From positions 1 through 37,957 of the forward strand of contig JAJVID010000140.1 of assembly GCA_022072205.1 (NCBI GenBank): a stretch of 37,957 nucleotides of DNA, in the 5' to 3' direction. The notes beneath the pieces were generated by a model. The model did no database searches and was not told where the DNA came from. It saw nothing but the letters and a program-made list of their open reading frames with translations. Positions 8,874 to 19,215 of the stretch are shown in pieces. The number at the start of each line of letters is the position of its first letter. The first letter of the stretch is position 1. Position numbers and translations under genes: made by a program. Origin of the DNA: Acidobacteriota bacterium (lineage in GTDB: Bacteria > Acidobacteriota > Blastocatellia > RBC074).

Positions 8874-8935
8874 GTTTCTCTCCTTCGCTTGGTTTTGCAA
8901 AGCTCTTTCTGCCGTCGCCTTCATTGTTGAATTTT

Positions 8936-9787
8936 ATGGCTCTCGATTCCACAGCTTTTTCACCTACCAGCCTCGATGAGGCTTACGAATTGCTGACCAG
9001 GTTTGTTTCTCAAGCGAAGATCATCGCGGGCGGAACCGATCTGATGGTCTTGATGAACGCTCGCCAGCTTAACGCCGAACGATTCATTGACATCTGGGCG
9101 TTGAATGAACTGCGCGGCATCAGCGACGAGGGTGAAACGATTCGCATCGGCGCGCTGACCACTTACACCCAATTGATAAAATCTCCGCTGATTCAACTGC
9201 ACGCTCCGGCATTGGCCGAAGCTTCACGAACCATCGGCGCAATCCAAATTCAAAATCGCGGCACCATCGGCGGCAACATCGTCAACGCCTCGCCGGCAGG
9301 TGACAGCCTGCCTGTGCTCGCGGCTTTTGATGCGGAGGTTGAAGTCGGAAGCGTTCGAGGGGTCAGGCGGATCGGCTTCAATGAGTTTTACACCGGCTAT
9401 CGCAAAACCGTGATGGCGGCGGATGAGATCGTGCTGGCGGTGAGGGCGCCGAAATTGAAACCAGGCGAGCGGTCTTTCTTTTACAAAGTAGGCACGCGGC
9501 GCGCGCAAGCCATCTCGAAAATTGTGATGGCCGTCAAAGCCAAAACAACTGATGGCATGATCAATTCCATCAACATCAGTCTTGGGAGTGTTGCCCCGAC
9601 AGTGATACGCGCGCCTCAAACAGAGTCTCTACTGGCGAATGCAACGCTCAATGATGAGGTCATCTGGCAAGCGGCGACACATCTCTCAAAGGAAGTCTCG
9701 CCAATCACCGATATGCGCTCCACGGAACACTATCGCCGCAAAGTCGCTAGAAATGCGCTTGCGAAAATTCTCAGCCAGATGGTGTGA
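8936..9787 (+). CDS. Xanthine dehydrogenase-family FAD-binding subunit (subunit M)
   Basis: 283 residues from the ATG at 8936; a TTG at 8870 overlapping the previous stop would add 22 residues without family similarity. FAD-binding motifs are IIAGGTDLM near residue 30 and the TIGGNIVNASPAGDSLP block near residue 110, followed by the CO dehydrogenase flavoprotein C-terminal domain. It completes the Mo / 2Fe-2S / FAD set and ends the operon. The gene order here (large, small, medium) differs from the common medium-small-large order. The ribosome-binding site is weak. Confidence 0.92.
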   Translation: MALDSTAFSPTSLDEAYELLTRFVSQAKIIAGGTDLMVLMNARQLNAERFIDIWALNELRGISDEGETIRIGALTTYTQLIKSPLIQLHAPALAEASRTIGAIQIQNRGTIGGNIVNASPAGDSLPVLAAFDAEVEVGSVRGVRRIGFNEFYTGYRKTVMAADEIVLAVRAPKLKPGERSFFYKVGTRRAQAISKIVMAVKAKTTDGMINSINISLGSVAPTVIRAPQTESLLANATLNDEVIWQAATHLSKEVSPITDMRSTEHYRRKVARNALAKILSQMV

Positions 9788-9826
9788 GTAAAATTTGAAG
9801 CGGTGTTGATGGTGAACAAATGATAA

Positions 9827-9871
9827 GCGCCGAACGATGAACGAGCGCATCGCAAGCTCATCGTTCGGCGC
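9827..9871. terminator. Bidirectional stem-loop between convergent genes
   Basis: GCGCCGAACGATGA (9827-9840) and TCATCGTTCGGCGC (9858-9871) form a perfect 14-bp stem with a 17-base loop, 39 bases after the FAD-subunit stop and 14 bases from the stop of the receptor gene on the other strand. There is no clear T run, so it may rely on Rho or act as an mRNA 3'-end stabiliser. Confidence 0.65.
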
Positions 9872-9885
9872 GGTCTTCGATATCT

Positions 9886-12800
9886 TTAGAAACTCAATCG
9901 AAGTCCGAACTGCGCCGCGCGCGGCAATCCGGTTCCCGTCGGAATCGAAGGCCGCACGGCGGTCGCGCTGCCGAATCCACTCGTGATCAGGTTGCCGTTC
10001 GGCAATCTCGAAACTCCAGCCAGCACGCGGTTACCGCTCGCGTCACGCAAGCCGCCGTCTTGCGCGACAGTGAAACCAGCAGGCAACGAAGCAACCGTCG
10101 CCAGCACGCCGCTGAACGGGCTTGAAGGCAACCCGGCGGGGCCGACCAGATTCGAGTAGTTGAAAGCGTTGAAGACCTGCGCCGTCGCTTCGATCTTCAC
10201 ACGCTCCTTGATCTTCAGCGTGTAAGAGATCTGAAAATCCTGCGAGATAAACGAATCGCCGAAGAGGATGTTGTCGGGCAATTCGGGCACGAACGGCGTG
10301 GTCTGGCCGCGCGGCGTGCGTTTGCCAGCATAGACCAGATTGTAAGCGCGGATCGCGTCGTTCAGCTTTTTGACGCTGTCAACTTCGCGGCCAATCGAGC
10401 CACGCCGCGTCGAAGGCAGCGGATCGCCGTTGATGCCATCGCCGTTCAGATCGGCTGAGCCGACAACAGCCGTAACCGGAGTCCCGCTGTTGAAGGTCGA
10501 AATCGTCGAAAACCTGAATCCCCAGGGCAGATCAACGATGCCGTTGACCGTCAGTCGGTGCGTGCGGTCGAGCGGCCCGATGCCGAAGTTGGCTTTCGTA
10601 TCACGATTGACAAAATAGCCGCCGCCTCCGGAGCCGCCCAAACCAAGCCCATCCGCTGTTGTTGTCTCGAGCCGTGACAGCGCGTAGCTGGCAGTGAGCT
10701 GGTAACGGTTCGAGAATCGTTTGTCCAGCTTCATCGTCAATGCGCGGTAACGCGAAAACCCGGTGGAATTGACGACCGCGATGGCGTTGGTCGGCGCGCG
10801 TCCATCGCCCAGAATGATCGGCGTTCCGTTGCCGGGGAAGAAATTGGCCGCGTCGGTGTCGCGCATGAATTCATGCGCCGTGCGGCTGTAGATCAGGTTT
10901 ACGTCGAGCAGTGAGTTGAACGGCAATTCGCGCTGCACACCCAAATTGATCTGCTGCGAATAGGGCGTGGGCAATTCGTTGCTGATCAATGTTCCCGTGC
11001 GAGTGATGTCGAGCGTGGGCGTGGAGCTTGCGGGCGCGGCGATGTAAACCTGCTGGCCCGCCAGAATCGTCGCTATCGCATCTTTCACCTTGACGCCGCT
11101 GACCAGAATCGGGTTGAAGTTGAAATCGGGTGTGCCGTCGCGGTTGAAATCCACTTGGCCGCCGGTCGTGCCGCTGGTCAGCGTGAACGTGTCGTTGCCC
11201 GAATTGAACGGCGCAATCGTCGCGCGTTCGTTGGTCACCAGATTGCTGATGCTCAGCGCGTAATAGATTCCGCCGCCCAGCCGAATCGAAGTCTTGCCGT
11301 CCTTCCACGGATCCCACGCCAGACCGAAACTCGGCGCGACGTTGTTCTTGTCAATCGGCGTCGGCGCAATGCCGCGCGGCAGAATCGTTTTCGCCAGATT
11401 GGGTTTGCCCAGATCGTTGTTGAGCGGGTGCGAATCAACCTGATATCGCAGACCGTAATTGATCGTCAGGTTCGGTAGCGCGCGCCACGAATCTTCGCCG
11501 TAAAACGACGTGCGCGTGTTGCGGTGCGAATTGTCGTCGGTTCCCGGAATGCGGATGCCTTTCTTGTTGCCAACGGTGAAACTGATGAAAGTCGAATTGA
11601 GGAGGTCCGCCGGATTGAACGACGCGGGCGTGGGCAGGGAGATTGACGGGAAGCCGTTGACGAAGTTCGTCACGGTAACCCGGTAGCGCACAACATCAAC
11701 GCCGCCGCGCAAGGTGTGATTGCCGCCCGCATACGTCACGTCGTCGCGGAATTGATAGAACCGCTCGAAGGTTGATTGCGGTGTGATGTTGTCAGGGCCG
11801 GAGTTCAATAGTCCATCACCGGTCAGAATGCGGAAGTTTTCCAAACCGGGGATGACGACGGCCAGCGCGTCTGACGGCGGACGCAGCACACGGTTTTTGA
11901 AATCCGTCCCGGCGAACCGGAAGCTGTTTGTCAATTTCGTCGAGAGCACCGAATCGAGTCCCGACACGAATTGATGCGTGGTGTTGGCGTTGATATTCCC
12001 GCCCGAAGGCAGCTTGATTCCGCCGAATCCGCCGAGGTTGGAATTTTCGTTGCGGCTCCAGCGGAAGAAGAAGTCGTGATTTTGCGACACTCGCCAATCG
12101 GTTCTGACGTTGCTCGAATTTTCGTCGAACGGCGCTTTGAACGTCGTCAGGTTCGGGAAGTAAGGCGTGTTGACGCTGATGGCCGAATTCTCCTGAGTCT
12201 TCTCGTAATTGCCGAACCAGAAGAAGCGGTCTTTGACCAGCGGCCCGCCGAGGCTGAAGCCATATTGTTTGCGGTCGAATTCCGGCTTGTTTGAAGAAAA
12301 ATTCGGACGCGCGGCGTAATTGGCTCCCCGTCCGAAGATGAACCCGCCGCCGTGAAACTGATTGCCGCCGCGTTTGGTGACCACGTTGACTGCGCCGGTC
12401 GCGCTCAGACCCGCCGACGGATCGGACGATGAAGTCGAAATCTGGAACTCCTGAATTCCTTCCTGCGAAAAGTTGATCGTCGTTGTGCCGACGTGCTCGT
12501 CAACGGCGTCAACGCCGTCAATCGTGATGCGCGCCTCGCGTCCGTTGCGGCTGCCGAGCGAGATGCCGGTGTAACGGCTCTTGGTCGGGTCGAATGATCG
12601 GCCTTCCTGAATTTCGACGCCGGGCTGCAATCGCGCTAGTTCGAGGTAGTTGCGCCCGTTGAGCGGCAGTTGTTCGATCTGCCGCGTGTTGACCACGCCG
12701 CCGACGCTGGCTTCCTGCGTGTTGACGGTCGCGGTCTCGGCGCCGCTGATCTGCACGCTTTCGGTCGCGCCGGTGACTTTCATCGTGGCCTCAACTCTTG

Positions 12801-13140
12801 CCGTCTGGCCAACCTCGACGACCACGCGTTCAACCGTGAAATTGGTGAAGCCTTTGTATTCAATCGTCAGTTTGTAATCGCCGGCTTGCAGCGTTGGGAT
12901 CAGGAAAAATCCCTGATCGTTGGTCGTCGCAGTGCGCGAAGCTCCGGTGGCCAGCGAAACGGCGGTCGCGGTCGCGCCTTTGACAACCGCGCCATTCGGG
13001 TCGGTGACTACGCCTGAGATATTGCCGAGCGGCTGTTGCGCCAGAGCGGTTCCGCCCGATGTGAACATCAATGCGAGCATCAATGAGGCGAGAGCAAGCG
13101 TCAACCGTATCCGGGAAGCAGCTTTCAAGAATCCTGTCAT
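9886..13140 (-). CDS. Oar-like TonB-dependent outer-membrane receptor with carboxypeptidase-regulatory domain
   Basis: 1084 residues from the ATG at 13140, where GGAG lies a few bases upstream; the in-frame ATG at 13152 overlaps that site and is less likely. A signal peptide (about residues 1-36, ending TALAQQ) is followed by a CarboxypepD_reg beta-sandwich (GNISGVVTDPNGAVVKGATATA onward). A plug domain comes next, with QLPLNGRNYLELARLQPGV and TIDGVDAVDEHVG, and then a long beta-barrel ending RAAQFGLRLSF with terminal Phe, as outer-membrane barrels do. This architecture is greatly expanded in Acidobacteria and Myxococcus (Oar). The ligand is unknown; large polymers, peptides or siderophores are possible. 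No TonB-ExbBD genes are nearby. Its upstream gap to 13373 shows no clear promoter. Confidence 0.92.
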   Translation of the reverse strand: MTGFLKAASRIRLTLALASLMLALMFTSGGTALAQQPLGNISGVVTDPNGAVVKGATATAVSLATGASRTATTNDQGFFLIPTLQAGDYKLTIEYKGFTNFTVERVVVEVGQTARVEATMKVTGATESVQISGAETATVNTQEASVGGVVNTRQIEQLPLNGRNYLELARLQPGVEIQEGRSFDPTKSRYTGISLGSRNGREARITIDGVDAVDEHVGTTTINFSQEGIQEFQISTSSSDPSAGLSATGAVNVVTKRGGNQFHGGGFIFGRGANYAARPNFSSNKPEFDRKQYGFSLGGPLVKDRFFWFGNYEKTQENSAISVNTPYFPNLTTFKAPFDENSSNVRTDWRVSQNHDFFFRWSRNENSNLGGFGGIKLPSGGNINANTTHQFVSGLDSVLSTKLTNSFRFAGTDFKNRVLRPPSDALAVVIPGLENFRILTGDGLLNSGPDNITPQSTFERFYQFRDDVTYAGGNHTLRGGVDVVRYRVTVTNFVNGFPSISLPTPASFNPADLLNSTFISFTVGNKKGIRIPGTDDNSHRNTRTSFYGEDSWRALPNLTINYGLRYQVDSHPLNNDLGKPNLAKTILPRGIAPTPIDKNNVAPSFGLAWDPWKDGKTSIRLGGGIYYALSISNLVTNERATIAPFNSGNDTFTLTSGTTGGQVDFNRDGTPDFNFNPILVSGVKVKDAIATILAGQQVYIAAPASSTPTLDITRTGTLISNELPTPYSQQINLGVQRELPFNSLLDVNLIYSRTAHEFMRDTDAANFFPGNGTPIILGDGRAPTNAIAVVNSTGFSRYRALTMKLDKRFSNRYQLTASYALSRLETTTADGLGLGGSGGGGYFVNRDTKANFGIGPLDRTHRLTVNGIVDLPWGFRFSTISTFNSGTPVTAVVGSADLNGDGINGDPLPSTRRGSIGREVDSVKKLNDAIRAYNLVYAGKRTPRGQTTPFVPELPDNILFGDSFISQDFQISYTLKIKERVKIEATAQVFNAFNYSNLVGPAGLPSSPFSGVLATVASLPAGFTVAQDGGLRDASGNRVLAGVSRLPNGNLITSGFGSATAVRPSIPTGTGLPRAAQFGLRLSF

Positions 13141-13373
13141 GAGTTTCTCCATTGGGTTTGATCGTTACCTGATTTTGCGAGCGCGCAGGAGGCGCAACGG
13201 CAGGCGTTGTGGAAATGAGATTTCGCGTACGCGCGGTCGTTATCACTCGCTGTGCTGTTTCGATATTTACTTCCCAGCTAGCTCAGCTTTGATGTGACTT
13301 TGTTGATCAGTGGCGTGAATCTAAACAAACGGCGTGAGGCGTTGTCAAGAAATCGCTTTCCGCAAGCGGCTGT

Positions 13374-14819
13374 TTATCGCGACAAGATGTTGTCTGTTTT
13401 CGGTTGATCAGCCGGGGCTGTACGTTTCTCCACAATCCTGTAAAACGAATCGCGTAGGTGTTCGAGCCGGTATTCGCATTTGATCATCTCCAGACCAGCT
13501 TCCTCACGGCTCTTTTCGCGCGCTCCGGCCTGCCAAAGCTCAGGATCGAAATCCACGTAAACCTGGCGGCCAGCGTAGAAGAAATCCTGAATCGCTTCGT
13601 CCAGCTTATCGTCAGGCCAGGGCGCGCCGGGCGCGATTGCCAGCCAGTAGGGCCGCGCTTCGACACCGGCCAGAAAATGAATCAGTGGCGCGCGCGCGCC
13701 AACGATGAATGCGGAATTCCAGGGCAAGTCCCCGATCTTTGCGACGTAATCGCGCGCGGCTCGCGCGGCCCACTGCTGGCCGTAAAGCTCTTTCGCCATG
13801 TGGTTGTATGAACCTTTGGTCAAGACGATCAAGCCTATCAGCAAGGGCGCAGCCCACGCGCGATAACATTTGATCAATTCGCTCAGACACCATCCGCAGG
13901 CGGCGGACAGTCCGATCAGGCCTGTCAAAAGATAACGCGGATTGACCGCCAGATCGTGATTGGCCAGAAGAACCAGATCGGCGGCGAGTCCGAGAAGACC
14001 GAACGCCAGCAAGGCCCGCAAGCGCCTTTGCGATGACAACCAGACCAGCGCAAGCGGCGCGATGATCGTTACAACAGCCGAACAGTTGAACGCGTAATCG
14101 GCGAAGAACCGCAGGTTGCTGCCAGTCACAGGATGAACTTTGCGTTCGGCTGCGCTCAACCGGTACCAGTTGACGACAGCTATCCAGTAAAGATCGTCGT
14201 AAAACTTCCAAAAGATCATCCCGGCGAATGCGCTGATGAGGGCGAGCACGAAGGCGATGTAGCCGATCTTCCAATTTCCCCTGTAAATTCGAGCCGCAAT
14301 CGGGATGAATGGAAGATAGAAGATCGCGAACTCGCGGATGTTCGCGCTCAAGCCCACCAGACAAGCCGCCATCAGAAATCGCCCGGTCTTGCCCGTCCGC
14401 AGGCTTTTTATCATCCACCACAACGACCAGCTCAGCATCAACAATCCCGGAACCTCGCTCATCGCTCGTCCGCTGTAGATGATGAAATAAGGCGACGCCG
14501 TCACGATCAGCGCTCCGAAGAACGCCGCCAGCCTGCTCGCCGTCAACTCCTTGCACAACGCGTAAACGCCGATGATCGCCGGGCCGGCTTGCGCGATCAC
14601 GCCATAACGGATCACGAGGTATGCCTGTTCAGGCGCCACGCCGAACCAGCGATGCGCGGCTTCCCACAACACGTAGTTGTAAGCGAGAAAGAGCGCGCGG
14701 CTCAATCCCAACGCCGACGGGCGGCGCTGCACAACATAGGTCGTGTAATCGAACCCATCCCAGTCAGTGATGAATTGATCCTGATACTTCCAGGCGAGCC
14801 ACCACGACACGCAGGCCAA
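13374..14819 (-). CDS. Integral-membrane glycosyltransferase, GT39/ArnT-like
   Basis: At least 481 residues, with about ten hydrophobic membrane segments and a periplasmic C-terminal part. The acidic motif ITDWDGFDYTTYV in the first loop corresponds to the catalytic-Asp region of PMT/ArnT-type polyprenyl-phosphate-sugar glycosyltransferases. It probably transfers a sugar from a lipid carrier to a periplasmic protein or lipid. The start is uncertain: the listed one is a TTG with no good ribosome-binding site, and the frame stays open upstream, where residues HDWKRNFYIWLPL look like the true beginning of the first membrane helix. The only candidates there are unusual codons such as ATA or ATT close to the stop of the preceding VWFA gene. 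Function is inferred from topology and the one motif. Confidence 0.7.
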   Translation of the reverse strand: MACVSWWLAWKYQDQFITDWDGFDYTTYVVQRRPSALGLSRALFLAYNYVLWEAAHRWFGVAPEQAYLVIRYGVIAQAGPAIIGVYALCKELTASRLAAFFGALIVTASPYFIIYSGRAMSEVPGLLMLSWSLWWMIKSLRTGKTGRFLMAACLVGLSANIREFAIFYLPFIPIAARIYRGNWKIGYIAFVLALISAFAGMIFWKFYDDLYWIAVVNWYRLSAAERKVHPVTGSNLRFFADYAFNCSAVVTIIAPLALVWLSSQRRLRALLAFGLLGLAADLVLLANHDLAVNPRYLLTGLIGLSAACGWCLSELIKCYRAWAAPLLIGLIVLTKGSYNHMAKELYGQQWAARAARDYVAKIGDLPWNSAFIVGARAPLIHFLAGVEARPYWLAIAPGAPWPDDKLDEAIQDFFYAGRQVYVDFDPELWQAGAREKSREEAGLEMIKCEYRLEHLRDSFYRIVEKRTAPADQPKTDNILSR

Positions 14820-14874
14820 CGGCAGCCAGATGTAAAAGTTTCTTTTCCAGTCGTGTGAATTTATACAGGAATGA

Positions 14875-15945
14875 TTACCCTTTCGGCGCGTAATAGCCTC
14901 TGCGATGCCGCACTTTCAAATCTTTCGCTTCTTTCTCGGTTCGATTCTTCAGCTTTATCTCGATCTTGCGGAAACCGCCGTCGGACGCTTCGTTCTTCGG
15001 TTCATAAGCCAGGAGGTACTGCTGCCGCAGGTCCTGTTCCAACTGCGCGAAGGCGCTATCGAGTTCGCGGTGACTTTTCGGGATGACGGCGCGCCCGCCG
15101 GTCGCTTCGCAAAGTTTTTTGAGTCCGCCTTCGTTGACGCCCCCCATGCCTGGATCGCCAATGCCGATGGCGTAGATCACGACTTCGGCGCGCAGCGCTT
15201 CGTTGATCGCCTCGTCCATCTTCATCCGGCTTGTGGTGTCAACGCCGTCGGTGAGCAGGATGATCGTCTTGCGCCCCGGCTCTTTGGCCAACATGTCGGC
15301 GGAGGTGGCGACGATGGAATCCCAAAGCGAAGTCCCGCCTTGCCGCGACCCGCCATTGATCGGCGGAGTCGAGCCGCCGTAGATGCTGATCGGAGGTGGC
15401 GCGGTGAATGCGATCTCTTCAAGCGCTTTGCGGACGCGCGCCGGATTCGAGGTCAACTCCTGCATAACGGTCGCTTCGCCTTCAAACTTGAGCACGGCGA
15501 CAGTGTCTTTGCCGGTGCGGATGACCGAATCAACGAAACGCCCGCCAGCGTCTTTCAACAGCGGCAAAGTGAATCGCTCGCTGCCGCTGACATCTACCAG
15601 AATCGCCATCGTCAGCGGCAGATCGAATTCGCGTTTGAAGGTGAAGATGTCCTGCGGCTGGCCGTTTTCCAGAATCTCAATGTCATTCTGCTTCAGGTCG
15701 TTGAGGTAACGATTCTGTTTGTCCTGAACGCTGAAGAGCACGTTGACGAGCTGTGTGCCGACTTTGATCGTGGGCACGTCGTCTTTTTGGGGCGGCTTCT
15801 GTTGCTGAGGTTTATTCTGTTCCTGCTTCTTGTCCTGCTGAGCGGCGACACGCGGTTGATGCGCAAAAACGTAAGAAAACGCCGCTGCCACCGTCGCGGC
15901 GATTGCCAGGCCCAAAACGCGAGATTTTATTGTTGTCTTCATCAT
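14875..15945 (-). CDS. Secreted VWFA-domain protein of the acidobacterial type (A)
   Basis: 356 residues. A signal/anchor segment (about residues 8-28) is followed by a Gln/Lys-rich linker, a short conserved beta region (IKVGTQLVNVLFSVQDKQNRYL) and a von Willebrand factor A domain. The metal-ion-dependent adhesion site begins at Asp118-x-Ser120-x-Ser122 (DVSGS), and LLTDGVDTT supplies a later ligand. This fits the VWFA-related family that is abundant in Acidobacteria. AAGGAG precedes two adjacent ATG codons (15945 and 15942); either could be used. It follows a paralogue by 127 bases on the same strand. Partners are unknown; a ligand- or protein-binding role in the periplasm or envelope is inferred. 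Confidence 0.85.
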   Translation of the reverse strand: MMKTTIKSRVLGLAIAATVAAAFSYVFAHQPRVAAQQDKKQEQNKPQQQKPPQKDDVPTIKVGTQLVNVLFSVQDKQNRYLNDLKQNDIEILENGQPQDIFTFKREFDLPLTMAILVDVSGSERFTLPLLKDAGGRFVDSVIRTGKDTVAVLKFEGEATVMQELTSNPARVRKALEEIAFTAPPPISIYGGSTPPINGGSRQGGTSLWDSIVATSADMLAKEPGRKTIILLTDGVDTTSRMKMDEAINEALRAEVVIYAIGIGDPGMGGVNEGGLKKLCEATGGRAVIPKSHRELDSAFAQLEQDLRQQYLLAYEPKNEASDGGFRKIEIKLKNRTEKEAKDLKVRHRRGYYAPKG

Positions 15946-16000
15946 TCCTTCTCCTTCCCGCGACAGCCGCGCATTTACAGTCGCGGTTTATGTTTTTCGC

Positions 16001-16028
16001 AGCCGAGAAAAAGGGGTGGCTCTCGGCT
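16001..16028 (-). terminator. Stem-loop between the two VWFA genes
   Basis: AGCCGAGA (16001-16008) and TCTCGGCT (16021-16028) form an 8-bp stem with a 12-base loop, 45 bases after the stop of the upstream VWFA gene. No T run follows on the transcribed strand, so it may attenuate rather than terminate. Confidence 0.4.
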
Positions 16029-16072
16029 TTCTTGTGGATGTCATGCAATTGTCACTTTATTCGCGGCTCGGC

Positions 16073-17122
<1,050 letters not shown>

Positions 17123-17448
17123 ATTTCGAGACTTCCTCCGATTGGAAATTATGATTTCGGTGTAACGCAAAGTAATGAACGGTAAATATAACCGGTTTTG
17201 CGGGATTATAGTTTGCGCCTGAGCCGGCAGTAAAGCGGAGGTCAAATTAGCGCGCGAATCAGCCAAAACGACGCAGGCAAAACAAAAGCGGATGGAAAAT
17301 CGCTGCGATTTGACTTATTCTAACGCCGCGTTTGAGGCTGCTCCCATTCACTTCTTCCCAAATGCCCTGCGACGCAGCTTCGATGCCTCCCAAACTCTTC
17401 AAATCTTCGTGGAGAGAAGAGCATAAATCTTTCGGAGGAAGTATTTCC
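17123..17448. other. Divergent intergenic region
   Basis: This region separates the minus-strand VWFA gene from the plus-strand spermidine-synthase-like gene. The left half carries the TATAAT promoter. The right half is open in the frame of the plus-strand gene back to 17332, but the residues coded there have no membrane or family character and are treated as leader. No other gene or RNA structure is evident. Confidence 0.5.
17205..17234 (-). promoter_or_regulatory. Candidate sigma-70 promoter for the VWFA genes
   Basis: Read on the minus strand, TTTACT (complement of 17229-17234) and a perfect TATAAT (complement of 17205-17210) are separated by 18 bases. It would give a leader of about 75 bases before the start at 17122. 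Confidence 0.45.
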
Positions 17449-19071
17449 GTGCAGTCAACTTTAAAGGCTAAACCTGTTAAACAATCCGGACAGGCCGGGG
17501 TAGTAACGCCGAAATCGCGTGAAGGAGCGGCGGAACTTTCGCTGACAGGCGCGCACATCTGGTTGTTGCGGGCCGCAGTGCTGATTGGCGGCGCGTCGGT
17601 GATGGTCGTTGAAATTTTAGGCTCGCGCGTTCTCGCGCCGAGCTTCGGAACCACGCTTCACGTCTGGAGCGCGCTGATCACAGTGACTCTGGCGGCGCTG
17701 GCGGTCGGTTACGCGGTCGGAGGGCGAGTGGCTGATCGCAGACCCGGTCTCAGCGCGTTGATGACCGTGATGGCTTGCGCTGCCGGGACACTGCTGCTTT
17801 CCGATTTGGTCACGCGGCCAGTGCTGCGTCTGGCTTATGGAGCGGGGATGGTTGGCGGGACATTCTTGGCTGCGACTATGCTGTTTCTGCCAACGCTGTT
17901 TTTGCTCGGGATGCTCTCTCCGATGGCCGTGCGCGCAGCGGCGACTGAGCGGCAACTCGGTACTAGCGTCGGAAACCTCTATGCGCTTTCGACCGTCGGT
18001 TCCGTTGCGGGCAGTCTTGCGGTTTCGCTTCTGCTCATTCCGAACATGACGGTTCACGCCGCCATCATTTCGACTGCTGTCGCTCTGGCGATTGTGCCTG
18101 TGTTCTATCTGGTTTTTGGGACTAAGAAACAAGCGGCCCTGTTGCTTTTCATCGGACTGGCTCTCGCCGCTACGGGCGCGAAGATGTCAGGCGATGACGC
18201 CGATGGCGAAGTGATGTACAAGAACGAAGCCTACCCCGTGACTGCGCGTGTGCCATCGGCCTATGGCGATCTGGTCGTGAGCGATTACAAAGGCGTCCGA
18301 TATTTGTTTCTGAACGGCGTGCAGCAGGGTTCGATGATCGGCGATGTTTCATTCGCCAAATACGCTTACGGATTGCAGCGGTTCGCGACGGTCAAGGGCA
18401 TTCCGAAAAAAATGCTGATCTGGGGACTGGGCGCGGGAGTTTATGCGCGCGCAATGGCCGAAGCCGGTTCCGAAGTCACGGTCATCGAGATTGATCCGAT
18501 GTCGGAGAAAGTGGCGCGCGATTATTTCAATCTGCCCGCTTCAGTCAAAGTGATCATCGGAGACGCGCGCACCGAGACTTTGCGGCTGACTGAAAAATAC
18601 GACGTGATTGTGCTCGACGCGTTCAGCGGAGATTCGCCTCCATTCCACCTGCTCACGCGCGAAGCTTTCGCCGACCTAAAAGAGCGGCTGGCGGCCAACG
18701 GATTGGTGGTAGCTAACATCGTAGGCGGCGTCTCCGGTGATGCTTCACGCATCGCGTCGTCGGTTGTGGCGACGATGGAAAACGTCTTCGGAAAAACCCA
18801 GGTCTTTTCGCCGAACTGGCTGTTAATGGGCAAGAAGCAGAATTACGTTTCGACGATGTTTCTGGTCTCCGGAGCCTTGCCTGAGAACCTGGCGGAAACC
18901 GCCGCGCCGTTCACGATGAAGCTTTCTGAAGAAGTCAAACGAGCCGGTTATATCGAAAAGGTTTTTGCGTCTCGGCTGGAATTGCCGCGCGACCGGGCCG
19001 TGATTTTGACCGACGCTTACGCCCCGCTCGAAGCGTGGTCTGACGCCGCCGTGCAGGCGATGCGCTATTGA
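17449..19071 (+). CDS. Membrane-bound spermidine synthase-like (fused transporter-type/methyltransferase-fold) protein
   Basis: 540 residues from a GTG at 17449, preferred because GGAGG at 17434-17438 lies ten bases before it and every upstream start has no such site. The N-terminal 230 residues form about seven to eight membrane helices (starting IWLLRAAVLIGGASVMVVEILGSRVL). The soluble C-terminal half has the polyamine-synthase Rossmann fold: GLGAGVYARAMAEAG, VTVIEIDPM, IIGDART and DVIVLDAFSGDSPPFHL. Such fused proteins are common and are usually named after spermidine synthase, but aminopropyl transfer has rarely been shown, and they may act in other pathways. Polyamine activity is therefore uncertain. 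A short hairpin at 19105-19123 follows. Confidence 0.85.
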   Translation: MQSTLKAKPVKQSGQAGVVTPKSREGAAELSLTGAHIWLLRAAVLIGGASVMVVEILGSRVLAPSFGTTLHVWSALITVTLAALAVGYAVGGRVADRRPGLSALMTVMACAAGTLLLSDLVTRPVLRLAYGAGMVGGTFLAATMLFLPTLFLLGMLSPMAVRAAATERQLGTSVGNLYALSTVGSVAGSLAVSLLLIPNMTVHAAIISTAVALAIVPVFYLVFGTKKQAALLLFIGLALAATGAKMSGDDADGEVMYKNEAYPVTARVPSAYGDLVVSDYKGVRYLFLNGVQQGSMIGDVSFAKYAYGLQRFATVKGIPKKMLIWGLGAGVYARAMAEAGSEVTVIEIDPMSEKVARDYFNLPASVKVIIGDARTETLRLTEKYDVIVLDAFSGDSPPFHLLTREAFADLKERLAANGLVVANIVGGVSGDASRIASSVVATMENVFGKTQVFSPNWLLMGKKQNYVSTMFLVSGALPENLAETAAPFTMKLSEEVKRAGYIEKVFASRLELPRDRAVILTDAYAPLEAWSDAAVQAMRY

Positions 19072-19104
19072 TAACAGTCAGCGGGACGGAGAGGCGGAGG
19101 GCTG

Positions 19105-19123
19105 GAGGGACACTTTGTCCCTC
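19105..19123 (+). terminator. Candidate terminator hairpin
   Basis: GAGGGACA-CTT-TGTCCCTC is an 8-bp stem with a three-base loop, 34 bases after the stop. CGGAGA (19087) and TCTCCG (19126) can extend it. What follows is C-rich rather than T-rich, so termination strength is doubtful. Confidence 0.42.
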
Positions 19124-19178
19124 TCTCTCCGTTCCCCCACCCTTCGTTCTTGATCATTCCTGCCCCGACAAATCCCAA

Positions 19179-19195
19179 GTCACTTTAAACGTGAC
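19179..19195. promoter_or_regulatory. Small palindrome before the subtilase gene
   Basis: GTCAC-N7-GTGAC lies 20 bases before the subtilase ATG. It is a plausible operator half-site pair, but nothing else supports it. Confidence 0.25.
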
Positions 19196-19215
19196 GCTGA
19201 TAGAGAATTGTCATC

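Noticed and set aside
14133..14858. Plus-strand 241-codon frame opposite the glycosyltransferase
   Set aside because: Antisense shadow, highly charged low-information sequence.
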